From positions 199,501 through 263,500 of the forward strand of contig CAJHNH020002013.1 in the NCBI GenBank assembly GCA_905116865.2: 64,000 bases of DNA, in the 5' to 3' direction. The DNA is from Candidula unifasciata (lineage: Eukaryota > Mollusca > Gastropoda > Stylommatophora > Geomitridae). The notes under the pieces were generated by a model that was not told the DNA's origin, did no database searches, and was given only the letters and a program-made list of their open reading frames with translations. Position 1 is the first letter of the stretch. The number at the start of each line of letters is the position of its first letter. Positions 13,428 through 21,159 of the stretch are shown here, one piece after another. Position numbers and translations under genes: made by a program.

Positions 13428-13518
<91 letters not shown>

Positions 13519-15525
13519 GCAAAGTGTTCAAATTCAGAATAACCATTCTGAGTTTTGAGGAATTCAAATTGAGGAATTAATAAAACTATTGAACAGAAAG
13601 AATAAAAAGTGGCAGTTGTGAAAGGGCAGTAAAGAAGTAAAGTCAGATCAAGAACAGCCTTAGAAATATCACTATAAGTACACATATCTTCTTAATAACA
13701 GTTATGTGGAGGGCTTTTCCTTTATATTAGGGCTGTACCGAATATTCGTTTCGTATTCGCTTCGGGCCGAATAGTGGACCTAATAACTATTCGGTTTTCG
13801 CCGAATAGTTGTGGTCGGGCCGAATACAAACAGTGGTTACCTTACACCCGTTTCTGGACTGGTGGAAAATGAACATATCAAGATTTCCCACCTTGGTTCA
13901 TACTGTCAAGCGTTACTTTGTGCACCACCTACGAGCGTACCAAGTAAACGTCTGTTTAGTACAGCTGGAAGTACCTTTAGTGAGACAAGAAGCTGCCTTA
14001 ATGCTGACAACATGGAACAATTGTGTATGTGTGTGTGTGTATGTTTTTGTTGTTGTTGAAAGCTAATGCTTTTTTTGCTTGCTACATACATCCAGTTTTA
14101 ACATATGGCTGTGAATTTTTTGAAGCCTCAGAGATGTGGTTTTACAGAACAATGCTTAAAATACCTTGGACAGCCCCACAAAAAAAAAGCAACCAAGTGG
14201 TTTTGAAAGAGGCAGGAGCCCGAAGACAACTACTCACAGACATCGGACTGGACACTGTGGTCTTCGAGCACACCTGTACAGGAAAGGTATAAAAGAATCT
14301 GCTGCCTGTGATTGTGGAGCAGAAAGACAGACCTCTGAGCATATACTGCAGTACTGCCCTTACCTCTCCCAACAAAGACTGTGGATCTGGCCCAAGAGAT
14401 CCACGTTGCGAGAGAAGCTATGGAGTACCGGTGGCGACCTTAAACGCACAATCCTATTTTCGACCCAGACGGGACTTAATGTTTAGCATGACTGATGTCG
14501 AACGCAGAAGAAGAAAGAGAAAAACAGACATCAGAAGGAGACAGTCATCATTTTTCGGCCATGTTATAAGATAAGGGAAAATGGAACATGTGGTGACCAC
14601 TGGGAAGATCTGTGAAGGAGAGATAGAGGAAGACACGAGAGAAGATTCTTGACAGTCTTGTTGCATGACATGGAGGTGTGTCGGCACACGAACTAATACA
14701 TGCTGCAGGGGATCGCAGATTGTGGCGAGGCATAATCACCCATGCCGGTCGGCAAAGCACCTGATAATGATGATTCACTATTTGTATTCGGCCGCATAGT
14801 TTTTCCAGCTATTCGTATTCGGCCGAATAGTGAAAATCACTATTCGGTACAGCCCTACTTTATATGCAAGAGAAATTTCAACAGTAATAGAAGAATGGCT
14901 CAAATTAAATTAAGATATGTTTATGATAAAGAGTAAACCAAAAAAAAAAAAATACGTTAGCCGTGAATCCTTTACAGTAACATTGCAGAACCAACGCCAG
15001 CATTTTTGGCTGTTGTGGGCTGTAAACTGAAACATGTTATAATAATAAGAATGTTTAAATAATAATAAGATTTACATGGGAAGATGGATAAAGAGGATAT
15101 TAGATTTACTCTGCATGATGGAGAGAGAAGATATTAGAGTTACATCACGGAATAAGGGTGCATCAGCACATTGTTTCAATAACTGGCACCCTGTCAAGCA
15201 GGAGGGTGTAGAGAAACAATCGAAGACAAACAGGATATCCACTGATACATGGCATGGACTAACAGAATCCCTGTATGAGTTCTGGGGACACGGTTTTAGG
15301 GAGGGGGAAGATACTATGAGTCACAGCTCCCTTTATAAGCATATAAAAAGCAACTAATCAGGGGGTGTTCCTATGAAGTCACGGTGCATCTGCCCGAGGC
15401 GGGGAAACAACAATCTATGTACAAGTAGACCAGATCTGTAAAGTACATGTAAATCAGTTCTGGAACAAGATCAAAGTCCAGAAGACAAACAACCAGGAAT
15501 GTTTACCATTTTTAAACAGGAACAC

Positions 15526-15556
<31 letters not shown>

Positions 15557-15794
15557 AAGAAGAAGAAGAAGAAGAAGAAGAAGAAGAAGAAGAAGAAGAA
15601 GAGAAGAAGAAGAAGAAGAAGGAGAAGAAGAAGAAGAAGAAGAAGAAGAAGAAGAAGAAGAAGAAGAAGAAGAAAGAAGAAGAAGAAGAAGAAGAAGAAG
15701 AAGAATGAAGAGAAGAAGAAGAAGAAGAAGAAGTGGAAGAAGAAGAAGGGAACAAAGAAGGGAAGGAAGAAGAAGAAGAATCTGTAAGAAGAAG

Positions 15795-15828
<34 letters not shown>

Positions 15829-16226
15829 AAGAAGAAGAAGGAAGAAGAAGAAGAAGAAGAAGAGAAGAAGAAGAAGAAGGAAGAAGAAGAAGAAGAAGAA
15901 GAAGAAGAAGAAGAAGAAGAAGAAGAAGAAGAAGAAGAAGAAGAAGAAGAAGAAGAGAAGAAGAAGAAGAAAAAGAAGAAGAAGAAGAAGAAGAAGAAGA
16001 AGAAGAAGAAGAAGAAGAAGAAGATGACTAAAAAAAAATCAGAAACTGGTTAAAGAAGTTCTGTAAAATGAACTCCTACCCGCATGACGTTCTGCTGCAT
16101 GACTCTCTGGTAGTCGTCAGGTATACGATGGTCATACTTATCATCAACACGTAATCCATTGTACGGGTCTGAGTCTGCTCCAGGCTCCGGACTTTCGCAT
16201 CCCTTGTGCTCTTTCTTGTTCAGAGC
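1490..16226 (-). CDS. Mef2: MEF2 transcription factor, 5'-partial gene (six C-terminal exons)
   Basis: This is a MADS-box transcription factor of the MEF2 family, which in animals controls muscle and neuronal gene expression in the nucleus. The spliced product is 414 codons plus stop from exons 16226-16080, 12745-12553, 11025-10772, 7938-7836, 4220-4097 and 1913-1490. All five junctions are GT/AG and all phases agree (0, 1, 0, 1, 2). Diagnostic blocks are [14 protein letters not shown] (just after the MEF2 domain), [11 protein letters not shown] and the terminal [10 protein letters not shown]. The first exon here begins where the third coding exon of vertebrate MEF2 genes begins, so about 86 residues (MADS box and MEF2 domain) are missing upstream. 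No frameshift or stop is seen, so the gene looks functional. Family assignment is firm; the orthologue name is inferred. Confidence 0.93.
2225..2960 (+). mobile_element. LINE (non-LTR retrotransposon) 3' fragment
   Basis: Conceptual translation gives [14 protein letters not shown], then [32 protein letters not shown] and [13 protein letters not shown], ending in the [15 protein letters not shown] block typical of the region after the reverse transcriptase in RTE/Jockey-like LINEs. One in-frame TGA (2499-2501) breaks it, so it is a dead copy. It lies in the last MEF2 intron, opposite in orientation to the gene, and ends in a short ATG-rich tail. Confidence 0.85.
2961..3784. other. MEF2 intron sequence, nothing recognised
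   Basis: No repeat family or exon was identified. The open frame at 3118-3414 (minus) lacks any known motif and is probably chance. Confidence 0.35.
3785..4050 (+). mobile_element. SINE B copy
   Basis: It matches the family described at 48490-48775: it starts near the AACAAGCATGTCGCAAGAGT block and ends CAACCAGAACTTTCCACTTG, then a short AAGAAGAAG tail. It is close to a MEF2 splice donor (4096). Confidence 0.7.
4097..4220 (-). CDS. Mef2: MEF2 internal exon ([11 protein letters not shown]...)
   Basis: The exon is 124 nt. Acceptor TTTCCACAG precedes ATGATTTCTC and the donor is GTAGGA. Two bases complete an Asn codon, then 40 codons run from [18 protein letters not shown] to NAGMMSHH, then AG joins the C of the last exon as Ser. 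Without this exon the flanking exons are out of phase, which is strong support for it. A SINE B copy ends about 45 bp downstream of the donor. Confidence 0.85.
4400..5490 (+). mobile_element. Decayed LINE with reverse transcriptase YADD motif
   Basis: Across several frames one can read [37 protein letters not shown] (YADD at 4704-4715), [27 protein letters not shown] and a 3' end resembling 11210-11420 and 47290-47440. Many stops and frameshifts show it is old. YADD holds the two catalytic aspartates of reverse transcriptase. Confidence 0.85.
5540..5755 (+). repeat. Dispersed repeat family E, copy 1
   Basis: About 200 bp shared with 24850-25065 (+) and 30575-30775 (-). Shared blocks include GACATCACACAAGCGATAAA, GAGGTCCCAGAAACCGCGTT and GGCCCCTGGCAAAAGCCAG. 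Family unknown; no coding capacity. Confidence 0.65.
6032..6060 (+). repeat. Poly(C) tract
   Basis: An almost pure run of about 29 C residues, directly before the SINE B copy at 6061. Confidence 0.9.
6061..6275 (+). mobile_element. SINE B copy
   Basis: Contains GTCGGAGTGCACCTGA, AACCAACATTCTGCATACAA and CAAAGTCCAGAAGTGGAAGA, ending in AAGAAGAAGG. It lies in a MEF2 intron. Confidence 0.75.
6765..7050 (-). mobile_element. SINE A copy, near full length
   Basis: Reverse-strand match to the copy at 13113-13372: tRNA-like head at 7045-6985 (GCCGCCATAGTGTAGTGACT on the minus strand), A-run near 6960, central domain and AAG..CACTTCACT 3' end. It lies in a MEF2 intron in the same orientation as the gene. 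Confidence 0.75.
7150..7675 (+). mobile_element. LINE 3' end carrying an internal 27-bp tandem expansion
   Basis: The frame [19 protein letters not shown] leads into a 27-bp array (7264-7610) and exits as [15 protein letters not shown]. The related unexpanded copy at 55190-55400 reads LKWDIKGLRR, then RPKETLK.TLMRE and GAGLDSITDIE. The array therefore replaces what is a single RETLRQTLM segment there. Confidence 0.7.
7264..7610 (+). repeat. 27-bp minisatellite, about 13 units
   Basis: The unit is GAGAAACTCTAAGACAAACA plus CTGATGA. Units 4 and 5 have CTGAGAC. Unit 10 (about 7507-7529) is 23 bp and shifts the reading frame. Because 27 is a multiple of 3, long open frames appear on both strands; they are not genes. 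Confidence 0.95.
7716..7825 (+). mobile_element. Half of the MITE family seen at 5-296 and 40245-40490
   Basis: Shared blocks are CATTTTAGAGGGTGGTAAGA and the flanking CAGGACAGTCC. It lies within about 12 bp of the MEF2 splice donor at 7835. Confidence 0.55.
7836..7938 (-). CDS. Mef2: MEF2 internal exon ([15 protein letters not shown]...)
   Basis: The exon is 103 nt with acceptor CCTTTCCAG and donor GTAAGA. It enters in phase 0 and leaves one base. The 34 complete codons start [18 protein letters not shown] and end NSPSYPQ; the dangling A joins AT of the next exon to make Asn. A MITE fragment lies about 10 bp beyond the donor. Confidence 0.83.
8029..8213 (-). mobile_element. SINE A, 5'-truncated, with 11-bp target site duplication
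   Basis: Flanked by exact GAAAACTCTAT at 8018-8028 and 8214-8224. It contains the SINE A 3' end and central domain on the minus strand but lacks the tRNA-like head. Confidence 0.85.
8336..8750 (-). mobile_element. LINE C-terminal tail (RLRTGHNQL family)
   Basis: The minus frame reads [32 protein letters not shown] and [18 protein letters not shown], ending TTLQI stop. This matches the C-terminal Cys-containing tail of LINEs that follows their RNase H domain. It ends in an AAG-rich tail (8336-8360). Sister copies: 21160-21425 and 14190-14500. Confidence 0.8.
8915..9085 (-). mobile_element. SINE A copy, partial
   Basis: Contains CCCAGGACATTTCCTGGTAC, the reverse complement of the central domain, plus a diverged 3' end. 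The head is missing. Confidence 0.65.
9250..9600 (+). repeat. GA/ACAG-rich degenerate microsatellite
   Basis: About 350 bp of AGAGAGACAG-like repeats. The overlapping Ser/Leu-rich or Arg/Asp/Glu-rich open frames are repeat translations. Confidence 0.9.
9640..10040 (+). mobile_element. LINE fragment with RNase H C-terminal motif
   Basis: Reads [20 protein letters not shown], the last conserved block of LINE-type RNase H, then [17 protein letters not shown]. The same tail occurs on the minus strand at 54880-55080. Frameshifted. Confidence 0.75.
10073..10685 (-). mobile_element. RTE-like LINE, 5'-truncated, with 12-bp target site duplication
   Basis: Flanked by exact AACTAATTCACT at 10061-10072 and 10686-10697. 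The minus frames read [32 protein letters not shown] and [13 protein letters not shown], then after one frameshift [16 protein letters not shown] and SGIRGRKK stop. Tail is AAAGT-rich. Same family as 39264-40177 and 24303-24703. Confidence 0.9.
10772..11025 (-). CDS. Mef2: MEF2 internal exon, Ser/Met/His-rich
   Basis: The exon is 254 nt. The acceptor AACTAG is followed by GAGGAATG, which completes a Gly codon carried over from the previous exon, and the donor is GTAATC after ...GVPE. It encodes [17 protein letters not shown], a Ser/Pro segment, [19 protein letters not shown] and a Met-rich end. Several Ser-Pro and Thr-Pro pairs are possible proline-directed kinase sites (inference). An ORF beginning at the internal Met runs into the intron, so the splice site sets the true boundary. 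Confidence 0.85.
11059..11205. mobile_element. piggyBac-like MITE with TTAA ends
   Basis: TTAACTTTTTGAGTCCCA at the left faces TGGGACTCAAAAGAGTTAA at the right. TTAA at both outer ends is the target duplication expected of piggyBac elements. 147 bp, non-coding. Confidence 0.7.
11210..11420 (+). mobile_element. LINE 3' end (same family as 4400-5490)
   Basis: Reads [20 protein letters not shown] and [12 protein letters not shown], paralleling 5335-5490 and the minus-strand copy at 47290-47440. Ends in ATTGATTGACTGA-like repeats. Confidence 0.75.
11475..11780 (+). mobile_element. SINE B copy
   Basis: Begins GGGTTCTGGGGTCCCATT and ends CCAGAACTTTCTGCTGGAGT, followed by AAAGAATAATAATAA in place of AAG repeats. 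It carries a small G-rich insertion near 11558. Confidence 0.75.
12553..12745 (-). CDS. Mef2: MEF2 internal exon, Pro/His/Gln-rich transactivation region
   Basis: The exon is 193 nt with acceptor TTTCCAG and donor GTAAAT, entering in phase 0 and leaving one base of a split Gly codon. It encodes a low-complexity stretch beginning [18 protein letters not shown], then a five-glycine run and [18 protein letters not shown], ending SPRPHST. Such Pro/Gln/Ser-rich sequence is usual for MEF2 transactivation regions but is not diagnostic. Assignment rests on phase continuity with the flanking exons. Confidence 0.85.
12785..13085 (-). mobile_element. SINE B copy, near full length
   Basis: On the minus strand it ends in AAGAAGAAGAATAATTTC. 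It contains TGTTGGTTCCTTGCCTCTCA and the terminal ACCCACACAGGG block. It lies about 40 bp upstream of a MEF2 exon acceptor (12745). Confidence 0.75.
13113..13372 (+). mobile_element. SINE A reference copy (tRNA-like head plus central domain)
   Basis: The head shows an A-box-like TGGCGGAGCGGCTAGATGCT and a B-box-like GGGTTCGTCCC. Then follow GCCGGACATTTTTTC, GACCCAGCCTTGAGTGGGTA, AAAGTAAAGGCGGCTGGCGT, GTGACCACATCACC and a 3' end CGTGGAAAAGGGTC. The tRNA relation is inferred from the two boxes. This is a retroposon, not a functional tRNA gene. Confidence 0.85.
13430..13520 (+). repeat. (CTGT)n microsatellite
   Basis: About 90 bp of near-perfect CTGT repeats in the long MEF2 intron, preceded by TGCG/TGTG repeats. 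Confidence 0.95.
14070..14750 (+). mobile_element. LINE 3' fragment nested in the hAT element
   Basis: Reads [20 protein letters not shown] and, after an interruption, [13 protein letters not shown] and PVGKAPDN. The two parts belong to one LINE 3' end, split by 14190-14500. Confidence 0.7.
14190..14500 (+). mobile_element. LINE C-terminal tail inserted in the nested LINE
   Basis: Reads [40 protein letters not shown] and [15 protein letters not shown]. This is the same post-RNase H tail type as 8336-8750 and 21160-21425 and interrupts the open frame of the surrounding LINE. Confidence 0.65.
15355..15530 (+). mobile_element. SINE B copy that seeds the 500-bp (GAA)n tract
   Basis: Contains GAAGTCACGGTGCATCTGCC and AGATCAAAGTCCAGAAGACA, ending GGAACACTAAGAAGAAG, which runs straight into the array at 15531. 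Confidence 0.75.
15531..16026 (+). repeat. Long (GAA)n triplet array in a MEF2 intron
   Basis: About 496 bp of GAA/AAG with short interruptions (GAAAG, TGGAAG, TCTGTAAG). The MEF2 transcript would carry it as UUC/CUU starting 54 nt after the splice donor at 16079. Overlapping Glu/Lys or Ser/Phe open frames are artefacts. Confidence 0.97.
16080..16226 (-). CDS. Mef2: MEF2 exon following the MADS/MEF2 domain
   Basis: This 147-nt exon is 49 codons, phase 0 at both ends. The acceptor reads ...CATCACAG before GCTCTGAAC and the donor is GTAGGA. It encodes [15 protein letters not shown], a near copy of the segment that ends the conserved N-terminal half of MEF2 proteins, then an acidic stretch ([15 protein letters not shown]) and [15 protein letters not shown]. 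The donor lies only 54 bp from a roughly 500-bp (GAA)n tract in the following intron. Confidence 0.93.
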
Positions 16227-16319
16227 CTGTGATGAGAAGTAAATTCAGATTAAGAACAGACTAAAAAAAATGTCACTACAAGTACACTAATCTTTTTAAT
16301 GGCATTACTGATAAAAAGA

Positions 16320-16830
16320 CCATCTACTGCTAAAATCAAAATTCAACAACTAAAAAACACCAACTACTGCTAAAACACCATACTACTGCTACAAATACCA
16401 CCTACAGCTAAAAACATCTCTAGGCTACTGCAAAAAACAACACCATCTTCTGCTTAAAAAAAAAAAACGCCACCAATTGCTAAAACCACCATTCTATTGC
16501 TAAAACCACAATACTACTGCTAAAACCACTACCAACTCTAAAACCACTTTACTACTGCTAAAACACCATTTCCTGCTTAAAAAAAAAACACCATACTACT
16601 GCTAAAAACACTACCTACTGTTAAAAACACCATACTACTACTAAAAACATCATCTACTGCCAAAGCCACCATACTACTGCTGAAAATACCACCTACTGTT
16701 AAAAACTCCACCTACTGCTAAAACCACTAAAACACCATCTACTGCTAAAAACACCACTTACTGCTAAAACCAGTATGCTACTGCTAAAACCAGTATGCTA
16801 CTGCCCTAAATCATCATGCTACTTCTAAAC
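16320..16830 (+). repeat. Degenerate 19-20 bp tandem repeat
   Basis: Units resemble CTACTGCTAAAACCACCATA with frequent length changes, about 25 units. No open frame of interest. Confidence 0.85.
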
Positions 16831-17127
16831 CCACTTCGCCTGTAGTTAAAGCTGCCATAAAAGGCTCTAAAAGAAACTACCGCCTGAAAGACAACCAATG
16901 ACTCAAACTGCCACTATCTGGATGGAAAGCAAACCACAGAAACCGGGTTTAACCGTATACGACAGGCACCCTATATTTACAAAGTAATCTGCAGTCCACT
17001 GTGGCTGTGTTAACCGTATTGTAAAAAAAAAAAAAAAATGCCATTACTAGCCATTTTTTATCATCCACTTGAACCCATAATATCTGTGCAGTATTACCTA
17101 CGTTATTTCAATGGCTTCATTAAACAT

Positions 17128-17235
17128 TCAGTGTGATGTGACCACATCACCCAACTAATGCCGATTGGTCTATAAATTACAGTTCCAGCTCTATGAGCCC
17201 ACAACACCTCTGAAGACGCGGCAAATGGTCATTCA
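17128..17235 (+). mobile_element. SINE A 3' fragment
   Basis: Starts GTGATGTGACCACATCACCC, continues GCCGATTGGTCTATAAA and ends near GACGCGGCAAATGGTC. Confidence 0.6.
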
Positions 17236-17326
17236 TGTCTGCTTCCCTCTCTCTATCAATACAGACTGACATTTAATACATCAACAACTGCAAGCACTAA
17301 ATATGTACAAGCTCTAGATTCAACAT

Positions 17327-17645
17327 ACTGACCGCACAGACAAGAAACACTTGCACCAACAAACAGCATTCGGGAATACCTGCCACTGAAACAGTGGTTC
17401 CCAAATGACTAAGACTTGCGGACCCCATTACTTTTTAAAAGTCAGACTGAAAAACTTATACATTACAAATATCAGAATCACATACTGAAAGCACAGACAA
17501 GAAAAAAAACCACTGCACCAACAAAACAGCATCGGTAATACCTGCCACTGAAAACAGTGGTTCCCAAATTCTTCTTCTGCTTCCCATTACTTTTTCTTCT
17601 TCTGAAGAACTTATACATTACAAATATCAGAATCACAAGAAAGTT
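17327..17645. repeat. 163-bp tandem duplication containing a hAT-like terminus
   Basis: CAGTGGTTCCCAAAT occurs at 17392 and 17555, each preceded by TACCTGCCACTGAAA and followed by ACTTATACATTACAAATATC. The second copy has gained CTTCTT segments. Confidence 0.8.
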
Positions 17646-17960
17646 TGCATTCTTCTTCTTCTTCTTCTTTTTCTTCTTCTTCTTCTTCTTCTTCTTCTTT
17701 TTTCTTCTTCGCCTTCACTGGCGGAAAGGTTTGGTTGTTCGTTTACCTCTAGACTTCAGTCTTGTTCCACAATTTAAGTTTTTCGTGCACATCCGTTTTA
17801 CAGATCCGACGTATTTGTGTATGCAGACCTCTGGTTCCTTGCCTCTCGGTCAGATGCACTCCAACTTGAAGGAAGCTCACAATTAGTTGTCTCTGAGGAC
17901 TCGATTGTATGGAGGCAGTGGGTCTTGTCTTGTTTTACCCACGTTGGGTCATCGGAATCC
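17640..17960 (-). mobile_element. SINE B copy with a (CTT)n tail
   Basis: The (CTT)n at 17651-17712 is its tail on the minus strand, followed by TTCACTGGCGGAAAGGTTTG and TGGTTCCTTGCCTCTCGGTC. A second, diverged partial copy follows at 17965-18095. Confidence 0.75.
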
Positions 17961-18099
17961 CCGCGGGGAAGGGACTTCATTTTAGTCTTGTTCCAGTTTT
18001 GCGTGCAGTTCCGTTTGCAGTTCTGGTTTATTTTTATGCAGACTATTGATTCCTCGGTTCTCGGGCAAATCCAGTTCGACTTCGACTACATTCTAAATT

Positions 18100-18795
18100 T
18101 GTTTGTTTGTGGGATAAATAATATTAAAGACATCTTGAATTTGTTCCAAGGACCCTCGGCTTTCCGCGGACAAGTGTAAAAGACTATCCTAGAATCTGTT
18201 ACCTACTTACTCTAAACAGATTGAACGATATTTCTTCAATGACAAGTAGAAAGATATAAAGAAGTACACCAAAAGCATGATACAAATTTCATAAGGTGAT
18301 GATTTTATCAAATGAAATTACCTAAAGGATATCAATAAACAAAATTCCTACCGTCTGTTTTGATTATGCGTGCAACAACAACAACAACAACAACAGACTC
18401 AGGAGTATGAAATGTTGCATGACTCTTCAATGTAGTAGGTGTATAACATAGGGGAAACAATCCGTAATGATGAGGTAAACGGCTGATTAACTGTACTGCA
18501 AACTGGCATATAATCATACAAAAATGGTCTAAAATCTCGCTCACTGGCGGCCATTAATCTGTCTAAGACATTCTATTGAAACCTGTGTACGACATTACCG
18601 TATCAGAAATTATGTAAGACAAAAAAAAAAAAAAATCAGTTATTTTAATCTATATTTACGACAACAGTAATACACTGGGGGTTGTGGCAGATACTGGAAA
18701 ATGCATGCAACATCAATGGTAACACAACATAAATTATATATATAACAGTGAATAGGACATGAGGCGGTTCGCTCAACAAATGTTAAGCCAAATGT

Positions 18796-18843
<48 letters not shown>

Positions 18844-19153
18844 CTATCAGTCACTCCATCTCCCCTCTTTCTCTCTCTATATCTCTTTCTGTGTGTGTGT
18901 GTGTGTGTGTACTTGCAAATGTAAATGAAGATGCACGAAATCGTAATTTCGACTCAAGAGCTGCATCCATATATAGGCTGTACTAATTTAATTAGGCTGC
19001 AGCTATTTCTCAAAACACAACACATAAATATTGACTGCTTATGTAAAGCCATCAAACTATGGGTAGTACAGGTTAAACAAAATTGTAGCAACTGCAAGAG
19101 GTAGTCCATACGTAAGTATACAATTATATGAGCACCTCGTTTTAAAAAAATCA

Positions 19154-19223
<70 letters not shown>

Positions 19224-19450
19224 TGATTTCTATCAAGCCACCGCCTGAACCGGTGCATTGTCTAGGTACCCCCTTCAAAGAGATGGATCAACCCCGGAGT
19301 CGTATATTCATGGGGAAAACATAATTCCAGGAGGATTTGAAATCAAGAGGACAGGTCTGACAATGGGTGCTCGGACCACTAGACTATCGCGGTACACACA
19401 TATTTCAGTCTGTTTATTTAAAAAAAAAAAATGAAATGAGCCAACAACGA
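18100..19450. repeat. Non-coding interval with two (CT)n tracts
   Basis: (CT)n at about 18799-18840 and 19155-19219, (GT)n at 18892-18910, (CAA)n near 18372. No exon or mobile element recognised. Confidence 0.7.
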
Positions 19451-20450
19451 AAGCCCCGGTAACCGCAGCTTTGAATGTTTTTTTTTTTTTTAGCGGAGCT
19501 GCATTTAAAAAAAAAACCTATCCACAGCAACGGCAACAACTGCAATGTAGGCCCGCGGTCTGCATACGAATTCCGCTCGGAAGGAGTGACAGCAGTGGTC
19601 AGGACGAAGTCAGCAATACGAACAAAGTGACAGCTCCGAACAAACATCTCTTTCCCCCCAGTTCTCCCATCGATCCAATTGCCAAATTGGCCACCTCCGT
19701 AGGGAACCAGGAACCGCCACGGTCAACAAAGGCGACTCCCTAAACATGCAAAAAGCGCATTTGCTTTGTGTCTGCCCGTTTGTCCGGACAGCAGATAGCG
19801 CCCTTGTCTCGGGCTTTGGACAAAACACTTCTGGGATCAGGGGCGGAACCTCAGCAATGAAGATATATGCCAGATAATAAACATCCCGGCTCTCACGTCC
19901 CCTCTAGCCACATTGTTTCCCGCCTTTTCCTCTGAAACTATGTTTGTTATCCTCTTTGCCAAAATCTACTCACATTATGTTTCAACACAAGTATTTGGCC
20001 TGGTTACAGCAGACGTCAGCCATGAAAAAAAGGGTGAAAATTAATGCACTTTCTGATAGGATGCTAATTAAATCATATACACACAATCGCACACACACAC
20101 ACACATACATACACATACGAGTTTCTATTAAAAAAAATTCAGCAAGACGACAATGAAACTCAAAGAGACACAGCCAGCTTCAATCACTTCATTGTAAAAT
20201 GTGATACAAGTGCCTGCTTGTACCTGTGATACAAGACTGCTAAAAGGACTGCACAAGAAGCCAGGAGCTCCACTTCATAAAACCGACAGCTTGCTTGTAG
20301 ACGTGCAAGACCGTATACATTATTAAGGGAGCTCCGTGGCCCAGTGATCTTCCCGTTTGCATCACGATTTCAAAGTCAGAGTTTTATTTAACGGACTGTG
20401 TCGTTCAGTTCAACAGTGCAATTGTTACTGAGATCCCCGAAGACTGTTGT
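19450..20450. other. Higher-GC interval, no gene recognised
   Basis: 19540-19930 is richer in GC and CpG than its surroundings (for example GCCCGCGGTCTGCATACG), but no open frame, exon or promoter motif could be defended. A (CA)n tract lies near 20088-20105. Confidence 0.3.
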
Positions 20451-20451
20451 T

Positions 20452-20501
20452 AAAAAAAAAAAAAAAGAAAAAAAAACAAAAAAAACAAAAAAAAAGAAAA
20501 G

Positions 20502-20543
<42 letters not shown>

Positions 20544-20594
20544 AAGAAAAGAAAAAAAAAAAAAACAAAAAGAAAAAAAGAAAAAAAAAAAGAG

Positions 20595-20680
<86 letters not shown>

Positions 20681-20732
20681 AAAAAAGAAAAAAAAAAACA
20701 AAACAAAAAAAAAAGGAGCTACAGTGATGGTG

Positions 20733-20808
<76 letters not shown>
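20452..20808 (+). repeat. Poly(A)-rich tract, about 350 bp
   Basis: Nearly pure A with scattered G and C, interrupted once by GGAGCTACAGTGATGGTGCT at about 20715-20734. Poly-Lys and poly-Phe frames are artefacts. Confidence 0.95.
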
Positions 20809-20812
<4 letters not shown>

Positions 20813-21159
20813 TGACGCTCTCTACAGGCGGCTAGAGTGATCGAGCCATATCTGCAATGAAAAAGACCCCCCGCCCCGCCCCTGCCCTTCCCCTCGGAAA
20901 GCCCAAAGTTGTCAGCGTGTCGACAACCCTGCATAATTCCACAGCCCGAGATCTATGGAGGGCAAAGACGCTTAAAAGTCATTTGATGACGATATCTTCT
21001 TGTGATTATGCGTCTGTTGTTCCGGTATATGAAGGCAGGAGAATACTACAGAACAAGAAGCATTATCTACGGCCCGACCGTCAGCATCCATGGAAGACAG
21101 TTTGCTGGTAATTGGCTCTATGATTAAGTAACCGCTGGATAACACTCATCAAAATCATT

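Larger units (their letters stand above)
13728..14857 (+). mobile_element. hAT transposon remnant with exact 8-bp TSD and nested LINEs
   Basis: Terminal inverted repeats are TAGGGCTGTACCGAATA and its complement. CTTTATAT flanks both ends (13720-13727 and 14858-14865). At 13850-14030 the plus frame reads [20 protein letters not shown] and [15 protein letters not shown], the C-terminal dimerisation (hATC) block of hAT transposases. The rest of the transposase is gone; LINE sequence occupies 14070-14750. Confidence 0.92.

Noticed and set aside
16080..16226. That the MEF2 copy is a retrogene or pseudogene
   Set aside because: Introns with GT/AG borders and uninterrupted phase across six exons argue for the functional gene.
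20398..20815. Lys-rich and Phe-rich frames
   Set aside because: Translation of a poly(A)-rich tract.
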